DNA of 64,000 bases, from the NCBI GenBank assembly GCA_025529335.1, contig JAMYHX010000014.1, forward strand, positions 1 to 64,000. Reading direction: 5' to 3'. This stretch comes from Rhizopus sp. PT2906 (taxonomy: Eukaryota > Mucoromycota > Mucoromycetes > Mucorales > Rhizopodaceae). Shown here piece by piece: positions 1 to 12,300 of this stretch; the first letter of the stretch is position 1, and each line of letters starts with the position of its first letter. Position numbers and translations under genes: made by a program. The notes under the pieces are model-generated. The model ran no database searches. It saw nothing but the letters and a program-made list of their open reading frames with translations, and was not told the origin of the DNA.

Positions 1-1102
1 CTACTTCCCAGCTTACTGCCGCAATAAAAAAAAAAAGTTTGCAATTGTATAAGCCACGAAAGTTTAAAATGCCGATTTCAGTGGTGTCAACCAATGATCA
101 TTAAACGCTTAGACGCTGAAAGACAAACTGGGACTTGATCTTAAATCACAAAAAGAAGGCATACTCGCCTCCAATACAATTTATCTGCATGCATCTATTT
201 TTAAGATATGAGGCAATCTTGAAAAGCAAAGGCATTTTAACACGCAGCAAAACAACAGCAGTGAACAAAGTAGTGTTGGTAGTGTTTATTTCTTTTAGGC
301 TTGCTTTTAAATAAATTCGTTTGTACATAAATGAAATAAAATCAAGCTAAAAAGAAACATTACTTGCAGATTTCAACTTGCAAAAATAAATTAGCCTTCT
401 TTCTTTTCTTTTGCTATGAATAATATTTCATATAATTTTTTTTTTGCTTATTTGCAAAAACACAAGTTAACCAATGTGAACAAAGACACAAGCGTCCGTA
501 AAATATATACATTGTTTAGATCTTTTTTCTTCCACTTGCTTTTTTGACTATCTAGAAAGTGTTTGAAACAGATCAGTTATTATTGTACACAGACAATGTT
601 TTTCTTTTATATGAGCTTAAATAATGAAAGCAAGTCTATAGTGCTTTTTTGACATGCTTATTTTGTGTTGCTTTATCAATTTAAGTATATTACGGAATAT
701 AATGGGTTTTATATACAAATATAAACAAAGAAGAGGGATGCATTATTAATATAAAAATCTCCTAACGTTATCTTGAAACAACTAATTAACTATATTTCAA
801 ATATTTCCGATTCAGGGCAGTGTAACATTGTATAAATTATTTGTTCATGTTTCCATCGTTACCTGTCACGTACATTGGCTCTCTTTAATTACTTTATCAT
901 TTAAGGAGTCATCGACTTTAAATCATTGTAAAGAAAAAAAAAAGCCGGTCATTGTATCATCTTTTAATAACAGGAGATAAAAGCTTATCAATTAGAAAAA
1001 AAAAGTCATTATTACAAAGGACTGGGCTAATAAATATACTACAAGTTGCTTGTTCTAGTCGACCCGTTATTTATTTGGGTCTCATAATTTATTTCATTTG
1101 TC
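1..1102. other. AT-rich spacer, no gene seen
   Basis: Low-GC sequence with many A and T runs and stops in all frames. I see no conserved protein, tRNA or clear repeat. It lies beyond the 3' end of the minus-strand zinc-finger gene and may hold its terminator. Confidence 0.6.
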
Positions 1103-1685
1103 TTATAAAAGAATGGTATGCATGCTTCGCATATGATATCGAAGTCCATTAGATGCTTTGTAGGTTTTTCCACAAAGTTTACAGACATGAAGTTGGGATA
1201 TGGGTAAATGCTTATGATGACCATGCGTTTGGTGATACCTTAGACCATTGATGTTCTTGTATACTTTATTACATAATGGCTCTGTGCAAATATACCGGCG
1301 TCGTCTTTCTGGATCTGATCCACGATCTATAGACATGTTAGTTATATATATATATATATATAAACATGTGCTTCATATACATACTAGACAATGGATTATT
1401 CATATCGGTTGGTTGGGTAAGAAGTGAGGTATCAATCGCAACAATCTCTTGATTATTATTATAAGATGCCTCATTGATGTAAACGCCTGCAGAAAAAAAG
1501 ACGTCGTGATGTCGTAGCATATTAACCTGCGCCTCTGTTTTATTACTGCAGAATTCAAATTGTTCATGACACCGTTCGTGATGCTCTATTAACTTGTACA
1601 AGCTTGTGATTCTCAGTCCACAGCAAGTAATGTCCTTGAAGTATTTTTCCTCGACTGCTTGCCGTTCATCAATATATTCTGTCAT
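1103..1685 (-). CDS. Sfp1-like C2H2 zinc-finger protein, two exons
   Basis: Probable DNA-binding nuclear protein. Exons are 1385..1685 and 1103..1326; the 58-nt intron has a GTATGT donor and a CTAAC branch-like motif before its TAG acceptor, and the joined frame is 174 codons plus stop. The N-terminal exon has a degenerate finger (ITCCGLRITSLYKLIEHHE). The second exon has two spaced C2H2 fingers, starting YICTEPLCNKVYKNINGLRYH and HVCKLCGKTYKASNGLRYH. The C-x4-C spacing with the NGLRYH linker is typical of fungal Sfp1-type fingers, which regulate ribosome and growth genes in yeast. The protein is short compared with yeast Sfp1 and ends just after the last finger. The intron contains a TA microsatellite. 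Family placement is fairly safe; orthology is not. Confidence 0.7.
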
Positions 1686-2001
1686 TTTAAAAAAAGTAGA
1701 ATGGACAAAATGAAAGAAGAAGAAGAAAAAAAAAGTGGGTGCTTATAAGAGTGTATGTTAACAAAGGGTTTTACTTGACATTCTGGAAGATGATAGGGTT
1801 AGATATGACATTAAGCTAGAGAAAACAAGAGCCTACGATGAAACCAAACAGGACACTATATGCATATAGACCATGTTTCAGTCATGACGCATTTGTAATG
1901 AATGGGCTTCATGCAACTGTCATAACCCTACACGCACACCTCTGGTTTTTCCCATGTTCACCCCCTCCTCTCTTTTTTTTTTTATTACTTTATTCTCTCG
2001 G

Positions 2002-3307
2002 ATGCCAGCTTTCCCGATTCTATCGGTTTCAAGAAAGCCAGTTCTTCTTGTTATATTTGTCTCTGCATTCTTCTTTTTATACCAGATCGCCAATCATCCA
2101 AAGGTGTCAAAGCAATTACAGCCAGTTGCTTATTATACAGATTATGATGAGAAAGCATGTCTTCCACAAAAGCAGTTTATAAACAATCCTCCAGCAAAGA
2201 AAGCCAGAGCAGCCATGGTGATTCTTGTTCGCAACAAGTAAAAAAAAAAAAAAGAAAAAGGAATAAAAAGATTATGTATTCACAAATATTAGGGAACAAG
2301 CTGATATTGCACAAACCATTGTCAATTTCGAAGATAGATTCAACAAGAACTTTAAATATCCCTATGTATTTCTTAACGAAGAGCCCTTTACGGATGAATT
2401 CAAAGAGGCAGTCAAGAAGGCGGCACCCAATGCAGATATGCGCTTTGGTCTTGTCCCCGAGAATCATTGGAGTTATCCAGTGTGGGTCAATAAAACATTG
2501 GCAGCAGAGAAACGAGCAGAGATGGGCCGAAAAGGTGTTTACTATGGAGACTTGGAAAGTTATCACCACATGTGTCGATATCAATCTGGATTCTTCTTTG
2601 ATCATCCATTATTAGATGAATTTGATTGGTACTGGCGTGTGGAGCCTGGTGTCAAGTATTACTGTGATATCACTTATGATCCCTTCCTTTTCATGGAGAA
2701 ATATAAAAAGAAGTATGGATTCGTCGTCACTTTGACTGAACTGCCAGAAACGATTCCTACCTTATGGCAGCACGTGTTAGATTACGCCAAGACGAGAAGA
2801 ATAGATACTTCAGAAAAGAGTCATTTACTCTTTCCTTACTTTGTCAACAAGGACACGGGTGATTTCAATTTGTGTCATTTTTGGTCTAATTTTGAAATCG
2901 CTTCCCTTGATCTCTGGAGAAGTCCTCAGTACCGTGATTTCTTTAATTATCTGGACAAGACGGGTAACTTCTTTTATGAACGATGGGGAGATGCACCAGG
3001 TACAAAAAAAAAGATATATATATATATAGTGACAAGATGCTTATTTTATACTCTAGTGCATTCATTGGCCGCTGGTTTATTCTTGGAAACATCCGAGGTT
3101 CATTATTTTGAAGATTTTGGATATCAACATGACCTTTATAGACATTGTCCATCACCTTCAAAAGATATCGGGTGTAGATGTGAATGTCCAACAGGCACAA
3201 CAGATGAAAGTATTGACCATGATCAACATTATGATACTTGCTTACCTAAATGGATACAACACGAAAAGGAAGCTAGAAAGAAGAAAAGCTGGGATGTTTG
3301 GTCATAA
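2002..3307 (+). CDS. GT15 alpha-1,2-mannosyltransferase (Kre2/Mnt1 family)
   Basis: Golgi type II mannosyltransferase that extends O- and N-linked mannans from GDP-mannose. Exons are 2002..2237, 2293..2999 and 3057..3307 (397 aa). The start at 2002 is chosen because an upstream in-frame ATG (1954) precedes a T-rich leader, and 2002 gives a short cytosolic tail followed by a signal anchor (about residues 11-30). Family motifs are visible: DRFNKNFKYPYVFLNEEPF, YQSGFFFDHPLLDEFDWYWR with the acidic metal and nucleotide-sugar site, and GDAPVHSLAAGLFL, which is formed only after splicing. The C-terminal half has several Cys. The second intron (57 nt) is a multiple of three and has no stop, so retention would add 19 residues. 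Confidence 0.88.
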
Positions 3308-3487
3308 CGCATTAAATTTAATAGCAGTAATAATAATAATAATAATGAAGAGAAAAAAAAAGAGATAGACGTCAAGAAAGAGAGGGAATATAAGAAAGAG
3401 AAGGGGAGAACGGTAGATGACAAGTAAATGATACAAATGCGAGGAAAAAGTAATTTTATGAAGCCAGTTCATAAATGTGTGTGTATA

Positions 3488-4962
3488 TTAATCAAGAGAA
3501 AGTGTACGTTCATTAAGGTTTTCGGGTGCTGATGATTGACGGTGCCTAGATGTTACTGTAGAGACGATTAGACACTTTTAATACTTTTGAGTATAGAACT
3601 TACAATGAGGTTTCAATCCTTTATCGAAATTGAGAAAACAAATGATCGCATTGACAAGTGTCAAGACAACAAAGGCTAAGGATACGCTGGCTATAAAAAA
3701 GTGTTAATATTTGCATAGACACATAACATGGTTTTACTTGCCAAAGAAGGTCAAAAAGTCCTTTACAAACTTGTATTTTTCTGCTTGTGATGGGTCATAG
3801 ATTCGATATAATTTGAAGCTAAAGTAGGCAACACCAGCAAATAAACCCAAAAAGAATAAGCTGATTAACCATTTTGATTCGTGTCTTACCTAAACATGGT
3901 GTGAGTAAGAATGATGATATTATGATCTTTACTTACTGCATAGACAGCCAATAACAGGACTAGACAAGTTATGGGTAGAGCAACGATAGTCAATGGAAAT
4001 TCTGGATCATTATTTCGAAGGACCAGGATGAGGTATTGGATAGAGTAACCCAAAAAGAAGAAAAAGTCAAGCTTGAGAATAGTCAAAAAGATCTGGTACC
4101 ATCTATACATGTCTATAATACATGAGTTATATAAAACACAAAAGGATGCCTTCCTTACTTCTTATTTCTGGGTCAGCGCCTATTCTTTTGTAGATCTTCC
4201 ATCTATCATACCATTAGTTGCTGTTGATGACATATATACATATGCAAACATACCCAAATTCTTGATATAAGCGTATACCAAGGTAAAAATAAGCTAATTG
4301 ACATACTCCAGTGATAACGGCAACAGCAATCAACAGACGATAAATAAAAGACTTGAGCCAATTAGCCAATTCTCCTAAATAAGGATCATTGGACGTTAAT
4401 GCATCTGCCATTTGCTTGAATTGGAAAACAGCATATACAAAGCAGCATAGATTGAATAATAAAAATGCAATGACCTGTATTGTATTCTGTGCACGGACCT
4501 ATAGATGTGTTAATAGTGTTGTTATTATGCAAAGTAAGCCTTCTTACAGCATCCCATGCGGTGAATACTTGAAACACTTGACTGGTTATAAAAATCATCA
4601 AGTAGACAGGAATACCTAAACCGAGATTATGTTTTGAAAACCTACACACACAAAAAAAACATCAGGTTTATAACGTATATTGTTATTATTGTTATTATTT
4701 CTTACTCTGTATTATGAAAGTTGACAAATATGACAGCCTCTAATGCAATCACGATGATGGCTTCGAGTATAGATAGTAAAACGAGTGATACTGAATTTGT
4801 TGAATTAGACCAAAACTATATATACATATAAGGTTATTATTGTCTTGTAGTTATGTGCTTTATAGTTACATGAAGTCTATTGTTGTTATCAGTTTTATTA
4901 TTCACTTCTTTTGTTGCGTCAAACATTTTTCTTGACGAAGTATCAAAACTCTCTTCTGACAT
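3488..4962 (-). CDS. UPF0658 family Golgi-type multi-spanning membrane protein
   Basis: Function unknown; fission yeast members are assigned to the Golgi membrane. Nine exons read from the sequence: 4870..4962, 4706..4815, 4548..4641, 4254..4498, 4159..4202, 3937..4112, 3738..3889, 3604..3686 and 3488..3555. They total 1,065 nt (354 aa) with canonical GT-AG borders. About seven hydrophobic segments are present. The family signature spans REFGW-like YQEFGWKIYKRIGADPEIR, then MYRWYQIFLTILKLDFFFF and a DPEFPLTIVALPIT loop. The N-terminus is hydrophilic. The last intron border is less certain: without splicing the protein would end a few codons later in another tail. All introns are about 45-65 nt. 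Confidence 0.75.
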
Positions 4963-5246
4963 TTTGTGGGTACTCTTTAAGTCTATTTATGAGAGAGAAG
5001 AAAAAAAAAAAGGACTTTATAAAACAGGGACCATATTTGGTAGTCAAAACAAATTTAATTGGCTGGAACGTCATCAAAGATTCTTGTGTTACTGGGTTTT
5101 CTTTAATACAAAGATGATTGATTGGTCAAGCTTATAAAAGAAATGAAGATCAATGAATACACCCCCCTTTTTTTTTTTTTTCAGGGCATTCATTGCTAAC
5201 TCCGCAAGCTTATTACTACAAGAATTATTAATTTTACAAAAAGATA

Positions 5247-6222
5247 AACACTACGCGCACGAGAAACTCCACGAGAAGGCTAATGCTACGGACACTTCTT
5301 CTTCTAGGCACTACATGTAGCGTAACTATACAACTTTACACTACCAAAGCGTCTACCTAACCTAATGTTGTCCAGTAGGATATCCTTTGATATAAAGTTA
5401 CTCCTGAATGATTTTGGTTGTTTGTTGATCAAACTAACATTTTATCTCTTTCCTCCTGAAACTTTATTCTATACCAAGGAACATGGAAAGATGCCTGTTC
5501 TCTGAACAGGTTTAGCTTGACGTTGTACATTGAAGACGTTTATTGACGACATCACAAATGGCGCTTGTAGCATTAACTCTCTTGTGGATTTCCTTGTGCG
5601 CGTAGTGTACACCAGTTTATGCTCGACAAGGAATTGAAGAAATAAGAATAAGTCGGAACTGATCATAGCGATCGCGAAGATGATCACTGAAGTCTGTCAT
5701 CAAAGGCTTGCTCTTCGCAGATTCAGGTAGCTCAATTTCTTCAGAAAGAAAAATGTCCTGATACGAATGAAGAAGAGATTGTAGCGTGTCTGTTAATTGT
5801 CAACAAATTGATGCCATATATTCCACCCAAACGTTGCTTTCGCCTTATTATATATCAGCTTCTGCTCACTCTGTTAGCAAATGATGTTCTCAGATATACA
5901 GAATATCAAAAGTTTACCCAAAAGATATGCCCATTGCCAAGCCTTACAATGATGAATGCTCTTCGATTGGATAGCCCTTCCTTGTACCATGTCCTTTCCT
6001 CGAGCGGACCCAAATCAGCTTCATATATTTGACTATGAATGTAGTAAAACGAAAAAAAAAATATACAAGACGAGCAATTATCTATTTGTTAATTTTTATC
6101 AATAAAATACTTGTGTTGAATTCAATTGTAGTGCGAAGCTGTAAAGTGATATCTTAGGCAACACCTAGAAGAAGCATACGTAGCATTGGCCTTCTCGTGC
6201 ATTTACTCGTGCACGTAGTGTT
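5247..6222. mobile_element. Decayed inverted-repeat element with a third internal repeat copy
   Basis: A 60-70 bp sequence at about 5247-5312 returns inverted at about 6157-6222. Shared blocks include CACTACG-GCACGAG, CACGAGAAGG, AATGCTACG and CTTCTTCTAG, at roughly 80 percent identity by eye. A third, more diverged copy in the right-end orientation lies at 5561-5610. This fits a DNA transposon or MITE with a nested or rearranged copy. The interior has only short broken frames and no recognisable transposase. I cannot see a convincing target-site duplication. The spacer on either side (5140-5246 and 6223-6899) has no gene I can support. Confidence 0.6.
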
Positions 6223-6899
6223 CAACATACGTAATTGATAAATTGAATTTTTTTAAAAGACAAGAAAGCACAAAGTTTGTAGTAGCTGAAGAATTTTACT
6301 ATCTAGCATCATTATAAGAGCCAGCTTTTTTTTTTTTTTCCAAACACAATAGATCTTACTTGTATCATCAAGCTCGTTACATATAATGGCTCTTTCTTCA
6401 TACCAAGTACTTTATAATTTATAATTAAGACTGATAAATGTGGTCAAACAGTCTATAATATAAAGTCAAGCAAAATTGATTCATGATATAGCTGTTTTTT
6501 CTCAAAAATGACAACAATAGAAGACTGCTCATTTATAGTAATGAATAAAGAGCAACAAAAAAAAAGACAAAGCAACTTCTTCTTCTTGGAGAGGCTCCAT
6601 AAAAGATAAAGATGGTAAACTGCATATTGATATAAATGTTTGAGCTTGAGACTAACAATAGTATTGATCGCATTGATCATGTTATAAAAATAATAGCCAC
6701 TTTTTTTTAAACATTTATTAAGAATACAGAAAGTATCAGACAATGACTTTAAGCCTGTTTTTTCTCGTGAAAAGGGAAAAGGTACGTTTTGTTTCAACAG
6801 TAAGGCTCATATAGTTTGTCTTATACCTATTCCCCCAAAAAAGAGTAGAGAAAATACAAAAACTACGTCCCTGACAATCAATAAGAAAAACCTGAAAAG

Positions 6900-7634
6900 A
6901 TGAAGCGTGTTATTTCAGTACAAACAACAGTACAAGACATATGGAGCTCCTCATATATTGGACTCTTGATTAGGGAATACTTATCTGGAGCACGAATGAT
7001 ATTCCATAATCAAGTATATTCCGTAATGAAGCTTATATATATCGATAGTCCAGGTAAATATCGCAGGAAATTTAAAGTGGTGACCGTGAAATCCTGTGGA
7101 AACGGCATTCCATTATCACGAGCATTCCGTATTGCTGTATTCGATAATCGAGGGACTATGTGTATCCAATCACTATATCTCTTTGTGAGTTTAATCCATC
7201 AAATAGCCGAGCATGCCTTTGCCTTTAAAAAGTATATTTTTGTAAGGGATTTGTCAACATATCCTGAATTTGATTTGAAAAGTTTCGTCAACAAAGGCTT
7301 TTTTGTCCAATTATTCTTATCTCTTGTACTCAAATAAGTTTGGAACGGCAGCACAACAGGAGAGTCGACGCTGAGTGATTTCACCAAAACTTACATGCAG
7401 CTTATTGAAAAGCACAAGAGCTCTTATTGCCACAATCCACCTAAAGTTACCTACGCTAAGTATATGGTATTATATGAATGTACAAAAATGCAAACTGCAT
7501 ATTACGACAACATCAATGCACATTTTGGTAACAGACTTTGTGCGTTCTTAACTAGCTTATACACCTCTTTGCCCCAGCCAGACAGCAGGAAGCATCATCA
7601 ACAATCTGTCACAGCTGTGATCTCAGATAACTAG
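6900..7634 (+). pseudogene. Unknown protein gene broken by one in-frame stop
   Basis: One reading frame runs from ATG 6900 to the stop at 7634 and is interrupted by a single TAA at 7335-7337. Without that stop it would encode about 244 residues. The part after the stop contains YAKYMVLYECTKMQTAYYDN followed by an INAHFGNRLCAFL segment. This faintly resembles N-terminal regions of TnpB/Fanzor-type nucleases in mucoralean genomes, but no catalytic motif is present, so that link is a guess. It could be a decayed mobile-element gene, or a gene with an intron I failed to see around 7335. Its upstream neighbour is the inverted-repeat element, which supports a mobile origin. Confidence 0.4.
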
Positions 7635-8901
7635 CTCCCTGTAAAGATTCCGATCGAATGTCCCATAACTCTTCTTTTGGCTGCCTGAAAGCCTCCAGTT
7701 GAGTGATGAAACGAACGACCATTGTCAGTCCAGAACACGTATTGAGCATCATAGAAAGAAATTGCATAGAAATCATTAAACATATAGTCATTGCCTTGCT
7801 GAAAAAGTTTATAAAAACTTACCTTGACCAAAGAGAGCCACCAGAAGAGCCACCAAAAGAGTAGAAGAGAAAAAATATAAAGAGAAAAGAAAGAAGGAAA
7901 AAAAAAAGGGGATGAGAGCAAATTTCTCTCTTTTTATACCCTTTTCTTAGTTTTGTGAAGTTATTGTTTTCATTAATTAGGTTTTTACTCCTTTCAAGAA
8001 AATAAGATTTACGTTCACACTTTTATTTATTTCCAAGTGTTTTATGACTCTTTGCCTATCTTTTCTATACTTTTTCTATTCATTCAGATTATCACTTGAA
8101 TATATGCATTAATGAAGTTGTTCACCTCTCTTTTTATATAATAAAAAGATTAAAGAGCAATAAATTTCATGCATTCTTTGTTTATACCACGCGTCCTTGG
8201 GCTTACTTCTTAGTCTTAGTTACACACAATTTTATGTTACTTTGCCAAATCCTTCCTTTGACTTTTTGCTAATAAAGACTAGATAAGCGCTATTTTGTAG
8301 TAGTTATTATATGAAGTAATGATCCTGTATAAAGAAATGAAATAAGCTATACGTAATCAAAAGAACGCTGCCACCAAAATGATAATAGCAAATGATAGAC
8401 GCGTTCCGAAACCCTGTTAGCCCACGAAAAGAATAATAACTTTATTTTGAACAAGTCTAGACGCAGGCATCAGAGGAAGATCAAAGTATATGCCGTATCT
8501 CCCCTCAAATCCTCTCGTATAGCAGCCCCGAGTGGTTTCTGAATTAAACCATCAATAGCCTTGACAAGCTTTTGTTCTACAATTTGGAAGGAAATATTGC
8601 TTTTTTTGGATTTTGCAGTGCTCCTAGTATTACTTTTTATTTTATTAGGACTTCAAATTCTTTCGGGGATTTAGCGCTCTCTTAACAGGTCCATCTTTTT
8701 CCAATAAAAGAAAAAAGGTAAGAAAGAAGCAAGATGTTGAGATGATGACTAAACTATTTAAAGAACAACATGATTACGGATAACCAACTTGCCTTTATTG
8801 CTAATTCACTTGGAGTCATCACCATGCTTTTAATCGTCACTTACCATTTTGTTTCTGTCAATGAAAAGAAATCTTCATCATAAACGCTTTATTTAATAAA
8901 A
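7635..8901. other. Long spacer, no gene seen
   Basis: AT-rich sequence with short open frames in which I recognise nothing. Purine-rich stretches lie near 7840-7915, including a GCCACCAGAAGA-like doublet. The right end should carry the 3' flank of the minus-strand Pex8-like gene. Confidence 0.5.
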
Positions 8902-11167
8902 TCATAATTTCAATTCACGTTTTAAATCCAAATACCAACCCACAGCTTGCTTTCGTCGCATATCAGATATTCCTGGCCCACTCACGGTATCAAAAATGAT
9001 CTTGAGGGTTGCCAGTTGCATTTTTGGTGTCTGAACTTGGACTTGGGCTCGGATCTCATCGAGAATGGATGGGAAAAAGGGACCCAAAGAGAGTGGTTTG
9101 AGCATATCGATCAGCACCGTCAAGTGCTCTGCTCGACGTACCATTTCCAGGCTATGAATCTTTTCGATCAGTCGGTTCACAACGAACCAAGCGAGGGCAT
9201 CATCGATTTCACATAGTGCTTTGACCATAGTAGTGAAGCCATAACGAAGTTGATCCAGATTGATAGGCTCAGGGAAATTCTATATGAAATTAATAGGAGA
9301 ACAACAATATACAAAGAGTCTTACATCGATCAGTATATCGGCATATGCAACCGACAGTTCAGAACAGACTGGTTTGGCTGCTAGAAACGTGCTAATGACG
9401 ACCGTGTGTGCACTTTCGTAAAGATCCTTGTTTTCGACACGTTTCCATTTGAGAATCGGGTAGATGACGGGTAAGATCTGGTGTTCGAGTGTGGCGTCAT
9501 CGACGCTCTTGACCGTTTGTTCGAGTAAATCCGTAAAAAACAAGAGACGCATCTGCTTGACGGTTGACAAGAGCTCAACGGCAGGTGTGGTGTCGTTTGT
9601 ATAAAGTGGCTGACCGTATTCCCTGAACGCGCTTGACAAAAGTCGGTTAAGTTGGCACTGATGGTCAGGCTGTAAAAGATAGGCTACGACGTTCGTCAGG
9701 GTATCCTGATACGCTTGACGGCCTGCGCCTTGGCCAAGATGGTGTGCGATAAAGTGCAAGTTGGCAAAGATCGACAGAGTGTCTTGAGCTGCGTTTGGGA
9801 TCTCGACCAGGCCTTGTCCATTGGGTATGTCCACGGCGATCGACTTCAAGATCACAGTGAATGAAAACAAGACGCTTTTGAGAAATGTCCAGGCATGTTC
9901 TTCGATTTGTTTATACAAATCGGCATCTAATAACCATAAGTTACTGTCATTTTGTTCTTTTTAGATGTGTACCTATATTGGATATTTTAAATTGATCCCA
10001 GTCAATAAAGACATTGTATGAAAAGCCTACGAGCCTATCTATGATATGCTCGGCTTGACGAATATCCACAACCTGGATGATTTTTGCAATCGTGCGTGAG
10101 ATGCGGCCGACTTGTTTGAACAGAGGCTGATCAACAAACGCCTTTATTTCCTCAACACTCTCTTTTGAGTTGGTCAGTCGAGAGAGCGGCTCTTGATGCT
10201 GAATGGCCAATGCGCTGGTCAACAGGCTTGAGACTAAGACGCGCAAGAGGTCAGCCGATGGCAGGTGAGCCAATTCTTTTTCAGGAACTTGCAAAAGACA
10301 TCGAGAGGCTATATAGGTGAGGGTATCCTGACAAACAGGGCTTGATGTCAATGCAATGCTCAGTTGCTCCATGAGTGCCTTTTCAGCCTTTTCTCTTTGC
10401 TTTATCACCTTTTTTGTATTTTTGCCTTGATTGAACTGAAGCACTCGACTACTTATAGGTGAGTGATGCCATCTTTTTTAATCAACAACACTTTACACTA
10501 TACCCGCCAAGGCTGATAAGCGAGCCTTGTCCTCTAAATCGATCACCAGCTGCACAAGTGTAGCCAAATCTGCCTCTGCTCGCGTCTGAGGTTTTTCTTG
10601 AGACCGAACGTCGGTCGCATGCTCCAGCGCATCCATCAATGCACGTGCACCGTCAAATCCTCTGGCTGAAGCGTGTTTTGCATACACGTTCAACAATCTT
10701 TGACAGGGCTCGATCTCAAATTCATTCAATGTATTTGTCATAGCCAAAGCATGCGCCAGACCTGCATCCAATTCAAGCGACTGCTTTTGACCGTACCTTT
10801 CGATCACACTGATCATTCCTTCAAGTATTCGAGCATCATGATTGCCTTTACCGATAAGAGCAACCCATCCGATCCAAGCTTCCTTTTGTAATCTGGCCGT
10901 GTCGTCCTTTCTTAAGATACTTTCGAGTATATCAAGTGCTAGTTTCTGTCGATGGTCGTTATCTTTGCTCAGACGCAACCATGCTGATAAGAGAGTGACA
11001 ATAGAAAGTAGTCCATTTGTGTCTTCAAGCTTGGTTTTCAAAACAAATAATTGATCTAAAAACTCGTTGGTGAACCATGACAAGGGTAGATCATGGCTGT
11101 ACTTGGATAATAAACTCAGGGAATCCAAGATCTGCTCAAGGGACATTAGCAACATTACAATACACAT
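8902..11167 (-). CDS. Pex8-like peroxisome biogenesis protein
   Basis: Pex8 is a peroxisomal-membrane adaptor that links the docking and RING complexes during matrix-protein import. Exons: 10497..11167, 9973..10448, 9325..9926 and 8902..9279, in phase, about 708 aa, close to the usual Pex8 length. The protein is alpha-helical and repeat-like. The C-terminal half contains EEHAWTFLKSVLFSFTVILK, NLHFIAHHLGQG and ILPVIYPILKWKRVENKDLY, which I associate with fungal Pex8. No transmembrane segment is obvious. The start may be 11167 or the in-frame ATG 21 nt downstream (11146, MSLEQ). The first intron acceptor is uncertain, since TAG and AAG alternatives are close together. Assignment rests on recall of the family rather than a catalytic motif. 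Confidence 0.5.
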
Positions 11168-12300
11168 TATTTTTTTTATACTGTTTGCTTGCTTAATGTC
11201 GAGTGTTGTAGTATTTTGTAATAAGCATCGGATAATTGCTTTGCAATCTCCTTTAGATCCTCTTGTGTCTGTTGACCTGACATATGAAGAACACTGATTT
11301 ATGTCAGCCGTATTCCCACTTATCTAAATTGAGACGGTCGGGAAATAAATTATTTAAACAGCCAATCTCTGCATTAAATTGCTTAAGCGGGTAACGTTGA
11401 TTCAAATTTTGTTTATGTTGGTTAGAAATGATAGGCTTCTTTGTTAGCTGTTCTTTAGAACTAGTATTCCTATAGCATCGTCTTATTCATCACTCTTTTA
11501 AGATGACCATGACAGTGCCATGAGGACCAGAGAGAGACCATGCCAAATGTCTCATTATTTGAATGTTTCTCCACACTTGATACAATAGAAGTATTGCTTT
11601 AAAAGGATTATTACAAGATCCAGAACAGACTCAGATCTATTATATTACACTTGGTGATCTTGGTTACTTTCTAATCTCCTCTCCCTCTGTTTTTCTTTAT
11701 TTCTTTACTCGTTACATTCTCACTCAAGTGAATAGTAAGCTTATATTACTGACTTAAACTCCGCATAGGCCTTTTGGTTTATGCGTCCTCTCCAATCAAA
11801 ACATTGGATAGACAGGAAAAACGGATTTTTCGTGCAAAGTTTCTTCCTTCATATAAAATAGATAGCATTATCTAGTTTTGTCGTGCAATAAGTCACATGC
11901 ACCATCTGTCTTGTCTATGTACCCAAGGCGCAGCAAGAGAGAGAAAAATAGACTTTTTTGGGTATTCACGTTCCATAAAAGGCAATCATTTAACCTGTAA
12001 TTAAGCATGCGCAAATTTCTTGACCCGATAGCCAAGTTTTTCTCAAGTCTAAACTATTTCTCTGCATCGTGAGTATAATTAAAAAAGGGGGAAAACATGT
12101 ATTGTCTAATATAGTAACAATACAACATGGCCTCCTTAGCTGACAATACACACAACCTTGGTTTGGGGGCAGAAGAGGAGAATAAAATTCAATTTTATTG
12201 GCCGCGTATAAGCAAATGGAGGGATGAAAACGGGCTCGTCATACGCCTCTCTTTTCCCTTTTTTTTTCTTTCTTTTACTTTTTTTTTTCTTTGCCTTAGA
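11168..12300. other. Divergent promoter region
   Basis: Spacer of about 1.1 kb between the divergently transcribed Pex8-like (minus) and Sip3/Lam-like (plus) genes. No gene is seen. The last 110 bp contain a CCAAT/TATA-like core and a long pyrimidine tract for the rightward gene. Confidence 0.5.
12197..12212 (+). promoter_or_regulatory. Inverted CCAAT box and TATA-like element
   Basis: ATTGG at 12197-12201 is followed by TATAAG at 12207-12212, then a C/T-rich tract ending just before ATG 12301. The arrangement looks like a core promoter and argues that the in-frame ATG at 12127 is not the start. Confidence 0.4.

Noticed and set aside
4880..5137. Plus-strand ORF opposite the UPF0658 first exon
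   Set aside because: It is the reverse strand of the leader and first exon of the minus-strand gene, with no family match.
12127..12300. In-frame N-terminal extension of the Sip3/Lam-like protein from ATG 12127
   Set aside because: The stretch contains ATTGG and TATAAG and a long C/T tract, and its translation is hydrophobic from poly-pyrimidine codons rather than protein-like.
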